Assembly (NCBI GenBank): GCA_028877145.1
Contig: JAGWOX010000009.1
Span: forward strand, 1 to 35,910
Source of the DNA: Acidobacteriota bacterium
Lineage (GTDB): Bacteria; Acidobacteriota; Terriglobia; Acidiferrales; UBA7541
DNA: 35,910 nt
Direction of reading: 5' to 3'
The notes beneath the pieces were generated by a model, which had not been told where the DNA came from, did no database searches, and saw only the letters and a program-made list of their open reading frames with translations. Within the stretch, counting starts at the first letter, position 1, and each line of letters starts with the position of its first letter. The translations under genes and the position numbers were made by a program. Of this stretch, positions 17,745-27,633 are shown one piece after another.

Positions 17745-20734
17745 TGCCCTCGTTTTTTGTCGCGGGGCGCGCGGCGGCGGGCGCCCGGTTTCTCGAAATG
17801 TGCGCTCAGGGCTTCAAGACGATGGTTCAGCGCGGCCAGTTCCTTTTTGAGCTTGGCATTCGGTTCGCCAACTCCCTCGAGCTGGTTGGCGCGGGCGGAG
17901 ATTTCGATCCGGCGAGCCAGATCGGGCACGGCGCCGGGGCCGAAGACGCCAGCCGCTCCCTTGAGTGTGTGTGCTGCGACCGCCAGGGCCTCGGAATCTT
18001 GCCGGCCAATGGCGCGGGCGATGCGTGCGAGCAACGTGGCCGCATCCTTCTGAAACGTGTGAACCAGCGAGCGGAAGAATTGGGGATTCCCACCGAAGCG
18101 TTCGAGAAGCGCGGCGGCTTCGCCGGTGAGCGCGGACTCGGAGGCCGCCCGCGGCGGCAGGGGCTCACCGCGCCGCACGAGGGATTCGATCGTGCGGAAG
18201 AGGTCGCTGGCCTGAATGGGCTTCGAGACGTAAGCGTCCATGCCGGCTTCGAGACACCGCTCGCGGTCGCCGCGCATTGCGTGCGCGGTCATCGCGACGA
18301 TCGGGAGATGCCGCGTACCCGAGCTTTCCATCTGGCGAATAAGGCGAGTGGCCTCCAGGCCGTTCAACCCCGGCATTTCGACGTCCATCAGCACGAGGTT
18401 GAAATTCTGATGGCGGATGGCCTGGAGCGCGGCGGCGCCGGTTCGGACGGCGGTGGCGCGGTAGCCGCGTTTCTCCAGCAGGAGCACGATCAATTTCTGA
18501 TTCATGGGATTGTCTTCGGCCACCAGGATGCTTAGCGATGTGGCGGCCGGCAACTGGTCGACGCGGCCGCGGGCAGCGAGGCTGGGTGCGCCGGCGGGCG
18601 CGAGGCTCGATACAATCGCATTCGACAAGTCGGAATGCTTTACCGGTTTCGTGAGGCAGGCGGCGACGCCGAGTTTGCGGGCGCGAGCGACTTCGGCAGT
18701 GTTTACGCTCGAGGTCAGCAGGATAATGGCCGCGCTCCGATGGCGCGGGTGTTTGCGAACGCGACGAACGAAGCCAAGGCCGTCCATGGAAGGCATTGGG
18801 GAATCGACCAGCAACAGGGCAAAGGGGCGGCGCGCGCGTTCGGCGCGGTCGATGCGGCGGAGCGCTTCCGCCGGGCCCGCGGCCACCGGTTTCATGCTCC
18901 ATCCGCTCAGCATTTCCTTGAAAATGCGGCGATTCGTTGCGCTGCTGGTGACGACGAGGACGGGAAGGCCGCGCAAACTTTCAGGCAGAACCGGCCGAGC
19001 GGGCTTGGCGCTTTCGGATTGGACTTCGAAACGGGCGGTGAAATGAAAAATGCTCCCGTGGCCGACACGGCTTTTCAGCCAGATGCGTCCGTTCATCAGG
19101 GAAACGAGCTGGGAGGCTATGGTGAGGCCGAGGCCGGTGCCGCCATAGCGGCTGGTGGTGGAGGCGTCCGCCTGAACGAAAGAGCCGAAGATCGTTTTCT
19201 GTTTGTCGGCCGGGACGCCGGGGCCCGTGTCCGAGACGGCGAAGTGGAGTGTGACGCCGTCAGGCTCGGAGGATTCCATCTCCACGCGGAGGAGGATTTC
19301 GCCGCGATCCGTGAATTTGATGGCGTTGCCCGCCAGATTCAGGAGGATCTGGCGGAGACGCAAGGCGTCGCCGACGAGCGCGTCGGGAACCTCCTTGTGA
19401 ATGTAGCAGGAGAGTTCGAGATGCTTTTGCTGGGCGCGCACGGCGAGTGATTTCACAGCGCCTTCGACGGTGTCGCGCAAGCTGAAGGGAGCGCGGTCCA
19501 GTTCGAGCTTGCCCGCCTCGATCTTCGAGAAGTCGAGGATGTCGTTGAGAAGGGAAAGGAGGGAACTGGAGGATTCGGCGACGATCTCGAGGAATTCGCG
19601 CTGCTCGCCGGTGAGGGGAGTGGCGAGGGCGAGCTCGGTCATGCCGGTGATCGCGGTTATCGGCGTGCGGATTTCGTGGCTCATACGAGCCAGGAAATCG
19701 CTCTTGGCGCGCGTGGCGCGCTCGGCCTGGCGCCTGGCGAGATTGAGTTCACGAATCAGGCGCGTGAGCCGGTCTGCGTTGCCTTCCTGCTCACGGCGCG
19801 CCTCCTCGAGCGAAGCGGCATATTCCTTGATCTCGCGCTGGGTGCGGCGACGATCGACGAACTGGCCGATCTGGTTGCCGGCGGCGCCGAGCATCGCGAG
19901 CAGGTTTTCGTCCCGAGCGCGGAGGTCGCGCGAGAAGAATTCCATGATGCCGATCACGGCATCACCGACGGGGATGGGGAAGGCGAAGACGCTGCGCAGG
20001 CCGGCGCCGACAGCGGCGGCATCGCGGGGTGAATCGACCACCTTCGACAGATCGTCGATCCACAACGGCTGGCCTTCCGACCAGACGCGGCCGGGAAATT
20101 CTTCACCGGAGCCAAACGCTGCCCGGCGGGTTTCCGCTTCAAACGAAGACGCGGTGGCGTTGACGGCGGCTTGCATTGCTTCGCAGCGCAATACAGCGGC
20201 GCCGGGATCGGCCCGCCAGAAGACGCCGGCTTCGAGATCCAGAGTGTCGCAGAGGGCGCGCAGGATCCGCGGCGCGGCGTCAGCGAGGGACGGGGAATCC
20301 TCAAGCACTCGCGTGAGCGAGTAGCCGGCGGCCAGGCGCTGCTCGGCCTGTTTGCGGGAGGTAATGTCGCGCGCAACGGCGTAGATTTTTTGCCGTTCGG
20401 CCGCCGGGCTCGCGCTCCACATCAGCCAACGATAGGAGCCGTCACGGGAACGGTAGCGATTTTCAAAGGAGATGGTCTGGCTGCCGTGGACCACCTTTTC
20501 GGCCTCCGCCATGGTGGCGGCACGATCGTCGGGATGAACGAAGTCGGTGTAGGGAACGCTCATCAACTCTTCGATGGAATAGCCGAGAGCTTTTTCCCAG
20601 GCGGGGTTCAGTTGCTTGAAAGAGCCGTCGAAGCCGGCGATGCAGAGCAGGTCGAGCGAGAGATGGAACAGGCGCTCGAAGTCCTCACTCTCCGTGCGCT
20701 CCGGCGAATCGGCGGATTGACGAGTCTTTGACAT
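17741..20734 (-). CDS. Hybrid sensor histidine kinase (PAS-GAF-HisKA-HATPase-REC-REC-HPt)
   Basis: PAS FERLFHLSLDLLCIAGFDGSFKQLNPAWEKALGYS; H-box FLARMSHEIRTPITAITGMTEL; N/G boxes NLAGNAIKFTDRGE, DTGPGVPADKQ, GGTGLGLTIASQLVSLM; REC2 SILVAEDNPMNQKL...LVLMDVEMPGLNG; HPt VAAHTLKGAAGVFG. Stop overlaps start of the next gene (ATGA). Confidence 0.95.
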   Translation of the reverse strand: MSKTRQSADSPERTESEDFERLFHLSLDLLCIAGFDGSFKQLNPAWEKALGYSIEELMSVPYTDFVHPDDRAATMAEAEKVVHGSQTISFENRYRSRDGSYRWLMWSASPAAERQKIYAVARDITSRKQAEQRLAAGYSLTRVLEDSPSLADAAPRILRALCDTLDLEAGVFWRADPGAAVLRCEAMQAAVNATASSFEAETRRAAFGSGEEFPGRVWSEGQPLWIDDLSKVVDSPRDAAAVGAGLRSVFAFPIPVGDAVIGIMEFFSRDLRARDENLLAMLGAAGNQIGQFVDRRRTQREIKEYAASLEEARREQEGNADRLTRLIRELNLARRQAERATRAKSDFLARMSHEIRTPITAITGMTELALATPLTGEQREFLEIVAESSSSLLSLLNDILDFSKIEAGKLELDRAPFSLRDTVEGAVKSLAVRAQQKHLELSCYIHKEVPDALVGDALRLRQILLNLAGNAIKFTDRGEILLRVEMESSEPDGVTLHFAVSDTGPGVPADKQKTIFGSFVQADASTTSRYGGTGLGLTIASQLVSLMNGRIWLKSRVGHGSIFHFTARFEVQSESAKPARPVLPESLRGLPVLVVTSSATNRRIFKEMLSGWSMKPVAAGPAEALRRIDRAERARRPFALLLVDSPMPSMDGLGFVRRVRKHPRHRSAAIILLTSSVNTAEVARARKLGVAACLTKPVKHSDLSNAIVSSLAPAGAPSLAARGRVDQLPAATSLSILVAEDNPMNQKLIVLLLEKRGYRATAVRTGAAALQAIRHQNFNLVLMDVEMPGLNGLEATRLIRQMESSGTRHLPIVAMTAHAMRGDRERCLEAGMDAYVSKPIQASDLFRTIESLVRRGEPLPPRAASESALTGEAAALLERFGGNPQFFRSLVHTFQKDAATLLARIARAIGRQDSEALAVAAHTLKGAAGVFGPGAVPDLARRIEISARANQLEGVGEPNAKLKKELAALNHRLEALSAHFEKPGARRRAPRDKKRGQ

Positions 20735-20932
20735 CGAGTCCGGTCACAGGGACGCGGCCGAAAAAGAGGCGAACTCCCCCACGAGCTTCCATATTCTAGC
20801 CCTATTCAGGCTCGCGGCGGTAACCGGTCCGGGCCGCGAAAAATCCGCTCACGATTGAAGAAACCCAGTACACTCTGCTCGCGCGGCGGTGGGCAAGCCG
20901 CCGGGCGTCCAATCCATGCCGGGAGGGTTTCG

Positions 20933-23900
20933 ATGGCCGGGAGACTCGCTTGGTTGCTCTGCGCGGCGGTCGTGTTCTGTCCGGCGCTTCGCGCTCAGCA
21001 AGCGCAGCAGGCGAAGACGCGGGTCTCGCCGATCGTCGTCTTCTGGGAAGAAGGATTCCCCGCGGCGGACACGGCCGCCGTGAGCCGCTCCGCCCTCGAA
21101 GCGGCGCTGCCGCAGGCCCGGTTCACGGCGACGAGCGAATTGCCGGCGGCGCTGGCGCGGCCGGAAACCCGTCTGCTCGTTTTGCCGTACGGCTCCGCAT
21201 TTCCCGAGGAGGATTGGGATGCGATCTCAGGCTATTTGCGGCGCGACGGGAACCTGCTGGTGCTCGGCGGCAAGCCGTTTACGCGCCCCGCCGACCGCGA
21301 AGATGGGAAGTGGAAACTGCAGCCGGAGCGCATGGCCTATGCGCAACGGTTGCTCGTCAACCGGTATGAGGAAACTCCCGGCTCACGCGGGCTCACTTTC
21401 GAGCGCAACGAAGACTTCTCCTTCCTTCACCTGCCTTCATTTGGATGGTCGCGCTCTTTCAGCCTGGTCGCGCGCTTGAGCGGCGAGGATCTCTACCCGC
21501 GCGGGGGATCGGCAGGCGGAATCGACGCGCAGTTTTCCACGCTCGTTTGGGGCGCGGCGGGTGACCGGCGGTTGAGCGCGCCGCTCGTGGAAATCGACCA
21601 TTTCAAAAATGATTTCATCGGCGGGCGCTGGATTATTCTCGCATGCGATCCCGATCCCGGATTTTTGGATTCAACGGCAGGCCAGGAACTGACGCGGACG
21701 CTCGCGGCGAGAGCGGCCGAAGGGGCTGAACTGTTTCTTGTGCAGCCGGAATGGGCTCTGTTTCTGGAGGGAGAGCCGTGGGTGATCCGCATGCGATGGG
21801 ATCGCTTCGAAGCAGCGCCCGAGCCGGTGCGCCTGGAAATTGAGATCCGCGCGAACGGCAAGACCGAGCGGCGCAGTCTCGATCTCGAGCCCCATGAATT
21901 TCCCTATACGAAGGAATTCATACTGCCCCCGCACGCCGGGCCCGGCCTGCGGGTGGTGACGGCACGGCTGGAGGCCGGCGGGCGTGTGCTTGCGATCTAT
22001 CACACGGGATTCTGGCTCCGCGACACTTCCTATCTCGATTCGGGGCCGCGGGTCACGATCAATCACGATTTTTTCGAGATCGATGGCCATCCCACGCCTG
22101 TCGTCGGGAGCACCTACATGGCGAGCGACGTGCAGCGCGAGTTCTTCATGAGCCCCAATCCCTACGTCTGGGACCAGGACATGGGACAGATGCAGGGCGC
22201 GGGAATCAACATGCTGCGGACAGGCTGGTGGACGGCCTGGGACCAGGTGATGAAGGAAAGCGGAGTGGTGCACGAAGAGATGCTGCGCACCCTCGAGGCT
22301 TTCTTGATGACGGCGCGCAAGCACGACCTGCCCGTCCAGTTCAATTTTTTCGCCTTCCTTCCGGACCCGCTGGGCGGCGGCAACCCGTATTTGAATCCCG
22401 ACGCGGTACGGCGGCAAAAACAGCTCGTCCTTACCGTGGTGCGGCAGTTTCGAGACGTACCGTATCTGATGTGGGACCTGATCAACGAGCCGAGCTTTTC
22501 GAATCCGCGAGAATTGTGGATGACGCGGCCCGATGGCGGGCCGGCGGAAGTAGCGGCGTGGAACCGATGGCTGGCGAAGCGATATTCGAGCCGGGAAGCG
22601 CTAGCCGCAGCGTGGAATCAGCCGCTGAGGCGGGAGGATCAACCGGCACCGCTGCCTCGCGATTTACAGTTTTCACCGGACGCGGCGCGGGCCACCGGCC
22701 GCTTCCTCAATTCGATCGAGGTCCACGACTACTACCTTTTCTCGCAGGAAGAGTTTCGGGATTGGGCGCAACAACTGCGCCAAGCCATCCGCGAGACGGG
22801 CAGCCGTCAACTCGTCACCGTCGGGCAGGACGAAGGCGGCGGCATCGACCGGCCGTCGCCGGCGTGGCATGCATCGGCGATCGATTTCACCACGACGCAT
22901 AGCTGGTGGCTTCACGACGCGCTGCTTTGGGATTCCCTCGTGGCTAAGGTGCCGGGCGAGCCGATGCTCGTGCAGGAAACCGGCATTCAGCGCGCGGTTG
23001 GCATCGACGGCAGCCCCCGCCGCTCGCAGGCACAGGCGGCCGCGCTGCTGAATCGTAAATTGACCATGGCCCTCGCGACCGGTGCGGGCGCGATCCAGTG
23101 GCTGTGGAACACGAACGCCTACATGGACGACGACAACGAGGTGGCGATTGGCGCGCTGCGCGTCGACGGAACGGAAAAGCCCCAGGAACTTGTGCTGAGC
23201 CGCCTGGCACAATTCGCGCGGGTTTCGGCGAGCTACTTCGAGGATCCGGAAAAGCCGCCGGTCGCGATCGTCACCTCGCAAGCGTTTCAGTATTCGGCGC
23301 TGAACCCGCTGGCGGTCGAGGCGCAGCAAGAGGCGGTGCGCGCGCTCGAATATTCGTGCCGAGTGGAGAGTCGGGTGGTGTCGGAGAACCGGATCGATCA
23401 ACTGGGCCATCCACAGCTCGCTATTCTTCCCTCGCCGATGGCGCTGGGCGATGCGGCGTGGAAAGGGCTGCTCGAGTACGTGAAAGCGGGAGGGAATCTG
23501 TTGATTACCGGCTCGGTGGAGCGGGACGAGGAATGGCATGTGACGAATCGGATGGCGGCGCTGGGCCTCGATGCCCGCCCGGTTCCTTTACTCTTCCACC
23601 AGGCGCAAATCACGCTGGGCAGCCGGACCATTCCGATTTCTTTCGGGGCGCAAAGCCAGGCCGTGCTGGACGTGCTGCGCACGGAAGACGGCAAGCCGTT
23701 TCACGAAATTCGGCTGGGGAAGGGAAGGCTGTTCATCCTCGACTATCCGGTCGAGCTGGCGGAAGGTTCCGCCGCGGCGGTCGGTGTTTATCAGTGGGTG
23801 CTCGAGCAGATCGGCGTGCGTCCCCGTTTCACGGGGCAGTTTCCATCGACGGGCGTGCTGATCCGGCCGGAAATTTTCTCGCGCGCGGTGCTCTACCTCT

Positions 23901-24049
23901 TCGATTCCGAAAGCGACAGCGCGCAACCGATCGACATCCGCGACAACGCCACGGGCGCGGAAATCAAATTCGTGCTGCCGGCCCAGGCCTCGCGGCTGAT
24001 CCTGCTCAGCAAACCGGACGGGAAGGTAATCGCGCGATACGGCTTCTGA
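20933..24049 (+). CDS. Secreted clan GH-A-type glycoside hydrolase with flanking Rossmann/GATase-like domains
   Basis: SD GGGAGGG then ATG at 20933; signal MAGRLAWLLCAAVVFCPALRAQ; TIM-barrel signatures LMWDLINEPSF (candidate acid/base Glu) and PMLVQETGIQ (candidate nucleophile Glu); C-terminal LEYVKAGGNLLITGSV. Confidence 0.8.
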   Translation: MAGRLAWLLCAAVVFCPALRAQQAQQAKTRVSPIVVFWEEGFPAADTAAVSRSALEAALPQARFTATSELPAALARPETRLLVLPYGSAFPEEDWDAISGYLRRDGNLLVLGGKPFTRPADREDGKWKLQPERMAYAQRLLVNRYEETPGSRGLTFERNEDFSFLHLPSFGWSRSFSLVARLSGEDLYPRGGSAGGIDAQFSTLVWGAAGDRRLSAPLVEIDHFKNDFIGGRWIILACDPDPGFLDSTAGQELTRTLAARAAEGAELFLVQPEWALFLEGEPWVIRMRWDRFEAAPEPVRLEIEIRANGKTERRSLDLEPHEFPYTKEFILPPHAGPGLRVVTARLEAGGRVLAIYHTGFWLRDTSYLDSGPRVTINHDFFEIDGHPTPVVGSTYMASDVQREFFMSPNPYVWDQDMGQMQGAGINMLRTGWWTAWDQVMKESGVVHEEMLRTLEAFLMTARKHDLPVQFNFFAFLPDPLGGGNPYLNPDAVRRQKQLVLTVVRQFRDVPYLMWDLINEPSFSNPRELWMTRPDGGPAEVAAWNRWLAKRYSSREALAAAWNQPLRREDQPAPLPRDLQFSPDAARATGRFLNSIEVHDYYLFSQEEFRDWAQQLRQAIRETGSRQLVTVGQDEGGGIDRPSPAWHASAIDFTTTHSWWLHDALLWDSLVAKVPGEPMLVQETGIQRAVGIDGSPRRSQAQAAALLNRKLTMALATGAGAIQWLWNTNAYMDDDNEVAIGALRVDGTEKPQELVLSRLAQFARVSASYFEDPEKPPVAIVTSQAFQYSALNPLAVEAQQEAVRALEYSCRVESRVVSENRIDQLGHPQLAILPSPMALGDAAWKGLLEYVKAGGNLLITGSVERDEEWHVTNRMAALGLDARPVPLLFHQAQITLGSRTIPISFGAQSQAVLDVLRTEDGKPFHEIRLGKGRLFILDYPVELAEGSAAAVGVYQWVLEQIGVRPRFTGQFPSTGVLIRPEIFSRAVLYLFDSESDSAQPIDIRDNATGAEIKFVLPAQASRLILLSKPDGKVIARYGF

Positions 24050-24073
24050 CGAGTCCCGCGCGAGACGCGAATG

Positions 24074-25510
24074 TCAGAGATTGTCTGCTTCCTCGCGGAT
24101 GCGCGCCCACGCTTTCTCAACGTGGCGGAACTCCGTGTGCGCCTGGCCGATGGATATGCGGAGCGTCAGGCGTCCGTCGAGCCGCGTGTGCGTCAAGTAC
24201 AAATCGCCGCTGGCGTTCAGGCGGTCGAGGAGAGCCTGGTTCTGGCCATCGCCCGAGCGCAGGCGGAAACAAACCAGGTTCAGCGGGGCGGGCGCGGGAA
24301 GTTCAAAGCGGGGGTCTTCGCTCACCCAACGGGCGAAGGTTTGCCCCAGATCGATGTGGCGGCGAACTTCAGCGCGCAGTCCCTCGACGCCGAAATGGCG
24401 AATCACGAACCATAATTTGAGCGCGCGGAAGCGGCGGCCCAGCGGAACGTGCCAGTCGCGATAGTCGATCACGGCGCCCGAGGCGCTCGCCTGATTGCGC
24501 AGGTATTCGGGCAGGATGCTGAGGGCTTCGATCAGCGGAGCGCGGTCGACGACGTAGAAACAATCGCAATCGAAGTTCGTGAACATCCACTTGTGGGGGT
24601 TGAAGCAGTAGCTGTCGGCGAATTCGAGCCCGTCCTGAATCCAGCGGAATTCCGGGCAGAGCGCGGCGGTGCCGGACATGGCGGCGTCGACGTGCAGCCA
24701 GACTCCGGCGTCGCGGCAGATTTCGCCGATCGCGCGCACCGGATCGATGGCATTCGACGAGGTGGTGCCGACTGTGGCGCAGACGAAGCAGGGGACTTTT
24801 CCCTCGCGGCGGTCGCGGGCGATGGCTTCGGCGAGGGCGTCGGGGCGCATGGCGAAGTTCGAGTCGACTTCGATGGCGCGGAGATTGGCGCGGCCGATGC
24901 CGGCAATCTTCACGGCTTTTTCGATCGACGAGTGCGCTTGCGCGGACGTGTAGGCGGTCAGGCGGCCGTCGCAGCCGATTTCGTTCGAAGCGCCGGACGT
25001 GGCGCGCTCACGGGCGGCCAGCAGGGCACAGAGCGATGCGCTCGATGCCGTGTCCTGAATCACGCCGCCGCCCTTGCCGGTGGAAAGAAATTTTTCGGGC
25101 AGGCCGAGCATTCCGACCAGCCAATCGAGCACGTGCGTTTCGAGCTCGGTGCAGGCTGGGCTGGTGGTCCACATCATGCCTTGCACGGCGAGGCCGGCGG
25201 AGAGTAGCTCGCCCAGGATCGATGGGCCTGAAGTATTCGAGGGGAAGAAGGCGAAGAAATTCGGGGACTGCCAGTGCGTGAGGCCGGGAAGGATGATTTC
25301 TTCAACGTCACGCAGCATCGCTTCAAACGATTCGCCTTCGGCTGGAGGATCGGGAGGGAGGGCGGCGCGGATTTCGCCGGGCCTCACACGCGAGAGAACG
25401 GGGAGGGATTCCACCTTGCGGTGGTAATCGGCAATCCAATCGATCGCTTCGCGGCCGTTGCGGCGGAAATCCTCGATGTTCATGTGATGGCTGCGGGGGT
25501 TGTCGGACAT
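24074..25510 (-). CDS. PLP-dependent group II (aromatic-L-amino-acid type) decarboxylase
   Basis: HWQSPNFFAFFPSNTSGPSILGELLSAGL, CTELETHVLDWLVGMLGLP, TSAQAHSSIEKAVKIAG, VHVDAAMSGTAALCPEFR, FNPHKWMFTNFDCDCFYV (PLP lysine). Confidence 0.93.
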   Translation of the reverse strand: MSDNPRSHHMNIEDFRRNGREAIDWIADYHRKVESLPVLSRVRPGEIRAALPPDPPAEGESFEAMLRDVEEIILPGLTHWQSPNFFAFFPSNTSGPSILGELLSAGLAVQGMMWTTSPACTELETHVLDWLVGMLGLPEKFLSTGKGGGVIQDTASSASLCALLAARERATSGASNEIGCDGRLTAYTSAQAHSSIEKAVKIAGIGRANLRAIEVDSNFAMRPDALAEAIARDRREGKVPCFVCATVGTTSSNAIDPVRAIGEICRDAGVWLHVDAAMSGTAALCPEFRWIQDGLEFADSYCFNPHKWMFTNFDCDCFYVVDRAPLIEALSILPEYLRNQASASGAVIDYRDWHVPLGRRFRALKLWFVIRHFGVEGLRAEVRRHIDLGQTFARWVSEDPRFELPAPAPLNLVCFRLRSGDGQNQALLDRLNASGDLYLTHTRLDGRLTLRISIGQAHTEFRHVEKAWARIREEADNL

Positions 25511-25612
25511 GTTGGTTTTCTCCAGGAGAGCCGATGCCTCCCCTTGCGGGAGGGGCTCGACTGCGCGGCTATCTTAACCCACGAAAGATGGGGAGAGAGT
25601 CGTTCGATGGCG

Positions 25613-25639
25613 CAGGGGCGACCCGCCGGGTCGCCCCTG
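25613..25639. repeat. Palindromic intergenic element, family B copy 1
   Basis: CAGGGGCGACCCG-c-CGGGTCGCCCCTG, perfect 13-bp arms. Confidence 0.8.
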
Positions 25640-25651
25640 CATGGCCGTCGT

Positions 25652-27409
25652 TTACTTCTTCGCGGAAGCTTCACCTTGCCAGGCGGGGCCGCGGAGGGGG
25701 CGGCCGCCGGTGGCGCCGGTGAGTTTGCCGTTTTCGAATTCCAGCCGGCCGTTGACGAAAACGTAGTCGACGCCGACGGAAAGCTGTGTGGGCTGCTGAT
25801 AGGTGGCTTTGTCGATGATCGTCTGGGGGTTGAAGACGGTGATATCGGCGAAATAGCCGGGCTCGAGCAGGCCGCGGCCCGCAAGGTGTTCGCGCTGCGC
25901 GGGCATCGAAGTGATCTTGCGGATCGCCTGTTCCATTGACATCAGGTGCAGGTCGCGCACGTAGTGGCCGAGGAAGCGGGGCATCGAGCCGAAAGCGCGC
26001 GGGTGCGTGTGCGGCTCGAAAAGCGGGCCGTCGAGCGAGAGTTCGTTGGCATCGAGGCCGATGCTGGTCCACGGCTGCTGGAGACCGTACTGGAGGTCTT
26101 TTTCATTGGCGATGAAGTAGAGCGCGCCGGTCTGGCCCTGGTCGGCGAGGATGAAATCGAAAAGGGCGTCGAGCGGCTGCTTATGCTGCATCGCCGCGAC
26201 TTCGGCGACGGTTTTGCCGTCGTAGGCCTTGAGCGCGGAATTGAACACGCCGGAAATCATCACGCCCGAAGCGCCGCCGCTGTCGTAATAGAGGTTTTCC
26301 CAGTCGGGGTGATCGGAAGACATCTCGGTTTTGATTTTCTGGCGGATGGCTGGGTCTTTCAGGCGCCCGAGCAGCTTTTGCTGGCCGCCGTCGGCGACCC
26401 AGGGCGGCAGGCAGGAATCGAGGGCGGTAGCGCCAGCGAGATAGGGATACATGTCGGCGCGGATGTCGAGACCCGAGGCGCGGGCGGCGTCGATTTTCGC
26501 GACGACCTTGGGCATCTCGCCCCAGCGCGGTTTGCCGCTGACTTTCAGGTGGAAGATTTCGACAGGGATGTTCGCCTCGCGGCCGATCTCGATAGCTTCA
26601 TCAAGGGCCTGGAATTCGGTGGCTCCCTCACTGCGCATGTGCGTGGCATAGATGCCGCCGTAGGCGGAGGCGACCTTGGCGAGCGCGATGATTTCATCGG
26701 TTTTGGCGAAGGTGCCGGGCGGATAGATCAGCGCGGTGGAAAGGCCGAGCGCGCCGTCCTTCATCTGCTGGGCGACGAGGTCTTGCATCTTGATGAGTTC
26801 GGCGGGCGTGGGCGCGCGATTGACGTCGCCGAGAACGGCCTCGCGCACCTGCGCGGCGCCGACGTACGTGCCGATGTTGATCGGTGTGCCTTGTTTTTCG
26901 AGGCGGCGGAAATAGCCGTCGAGCGTGGTCCAGTCAACGGTGAGGTGATATTTCTTCAGAAAGGCCTGGGCTGGGGCAAGGGTGAGGGCGTCCTGCGGAG
27001 CGATCGATCCGCCCTCGCCGGTGATTTCGGTGGTGATGCCCTGACTGAGCTTGTTTTGGGATCGGTTGTCGATCAGCAGAGCGGTTTCCGACTGGCCGAG
27101 CATGTCTATGAATCCGGGCGCGACCACGAGGCCGCGCGCGTCAATCACGCGTTTCGCCTTGGCTCCGGTCAGCTTGCCGATCGCCGCGATGCGGTCGCCG
27201 CGAATCGCAATGTCGGCGCTGTACCAGGGATTTCCGGTGCCGTCCATGATGCGGCCGTTTTCGATCAGGACATCGTACTCTCCGGTGGCGGCCGGCGGTT
27301 TGCGGGATGGGCCACAATTCGCCAAGGCCAACACCGCGAGCGTGACAGCGGCTGCCCGGCCGAAATGCGAAGGCAGGGAACCGAAGATTTTTCGAGGCAT
27401 CACAGGCAC
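25652..27409 (-). CDS. N-acyl-D-amino-acid deacylase (D-aminoacylase)-like lipoprotein, amidohydrolase superfamily
   Basis: Lipobox-like VLALANC; YDVLIENGRIMDGTGNPWYSADIAIRGDRIAAIGKL; VVAPGFIDMLGQSE; GGIYATHMRSEG; EIFHLKVSGKPRWGEM; EPHTHPRAFGSMPRFLGHYVRD. Confidence 0.9.
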   Translation of the reverse strand: MPVMPRKIFGSLPSHFGRAAAVTLAVLALANCGPSRKPPAATGEYDVLIENGRIMDGTGNPWYSADIAIRGDRIAAIGKLTGAKAKRVIDARGLVVAPGFIDMLGQSETALLIDNRSQNKLSQGITTEITGEGGSIAPQDALTLAPAQAFLKKYHLTVDWTTLDGYFRRLEKQGTPINIGTYVGAAQVREAVLGDVNRAPTPAELIKMQDLVAQQMKDGALGLSTALIYPPGTFAKTDEIIALAKVASAYGGIYATHMRSEGATEFQALDEAIEIGREANIPVEIFHLKVSGKPRWGEMPKVVAKIDAARASGLDIRADMYPYLAGATALDSCLPPWVADGGQQKLLGRLKDPAIRQKIKTEMSSDHPDWENLYYDSGGASGVMISGVFNSALKAYDGKTVAEVAAMQHKQPLDALFDFILADQGQTGALYFIANEKDLQYGLQQPWTSIGLDANELSLDGPLFEPHTHPRAFGSMPRFLGHYVRDLHLMSMEQAIRKITSMPAQREHLAGRGLLEPGYFADITVFNPQTIIDKATYQQPTQLSVGVDYVFVNGRLEFENGKLTGATGGRPLRGPAWQGEASAKK

Positions 27410-27633
27410 ACTCCATTTGCGGCTCGGTTCGCCTCGCTATCCCGTTTGCGGGAATCCCAGCAGCTTGGCGGGAAGCCGAAAAAAGCGGGATGAACCTATC
27501 ACATTTTGGCGGTTTTGCAACTGGTCGAAGAGAGCTTCCATGATTGCCCGCGGAGATGATTCCCGTGGATTGACTTCGCGGGTACACTACCGAAGGGCCC
27601 ACTCAAAACCATTCGGACCGGAGGGGGACGACG

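Noticed and set aside
25946-27493. 515-aa plus-strand ORF antisense to the deacylase
   Set aside because: Mirror of a clear amidohydrolase CDS; no recognisable motifs.
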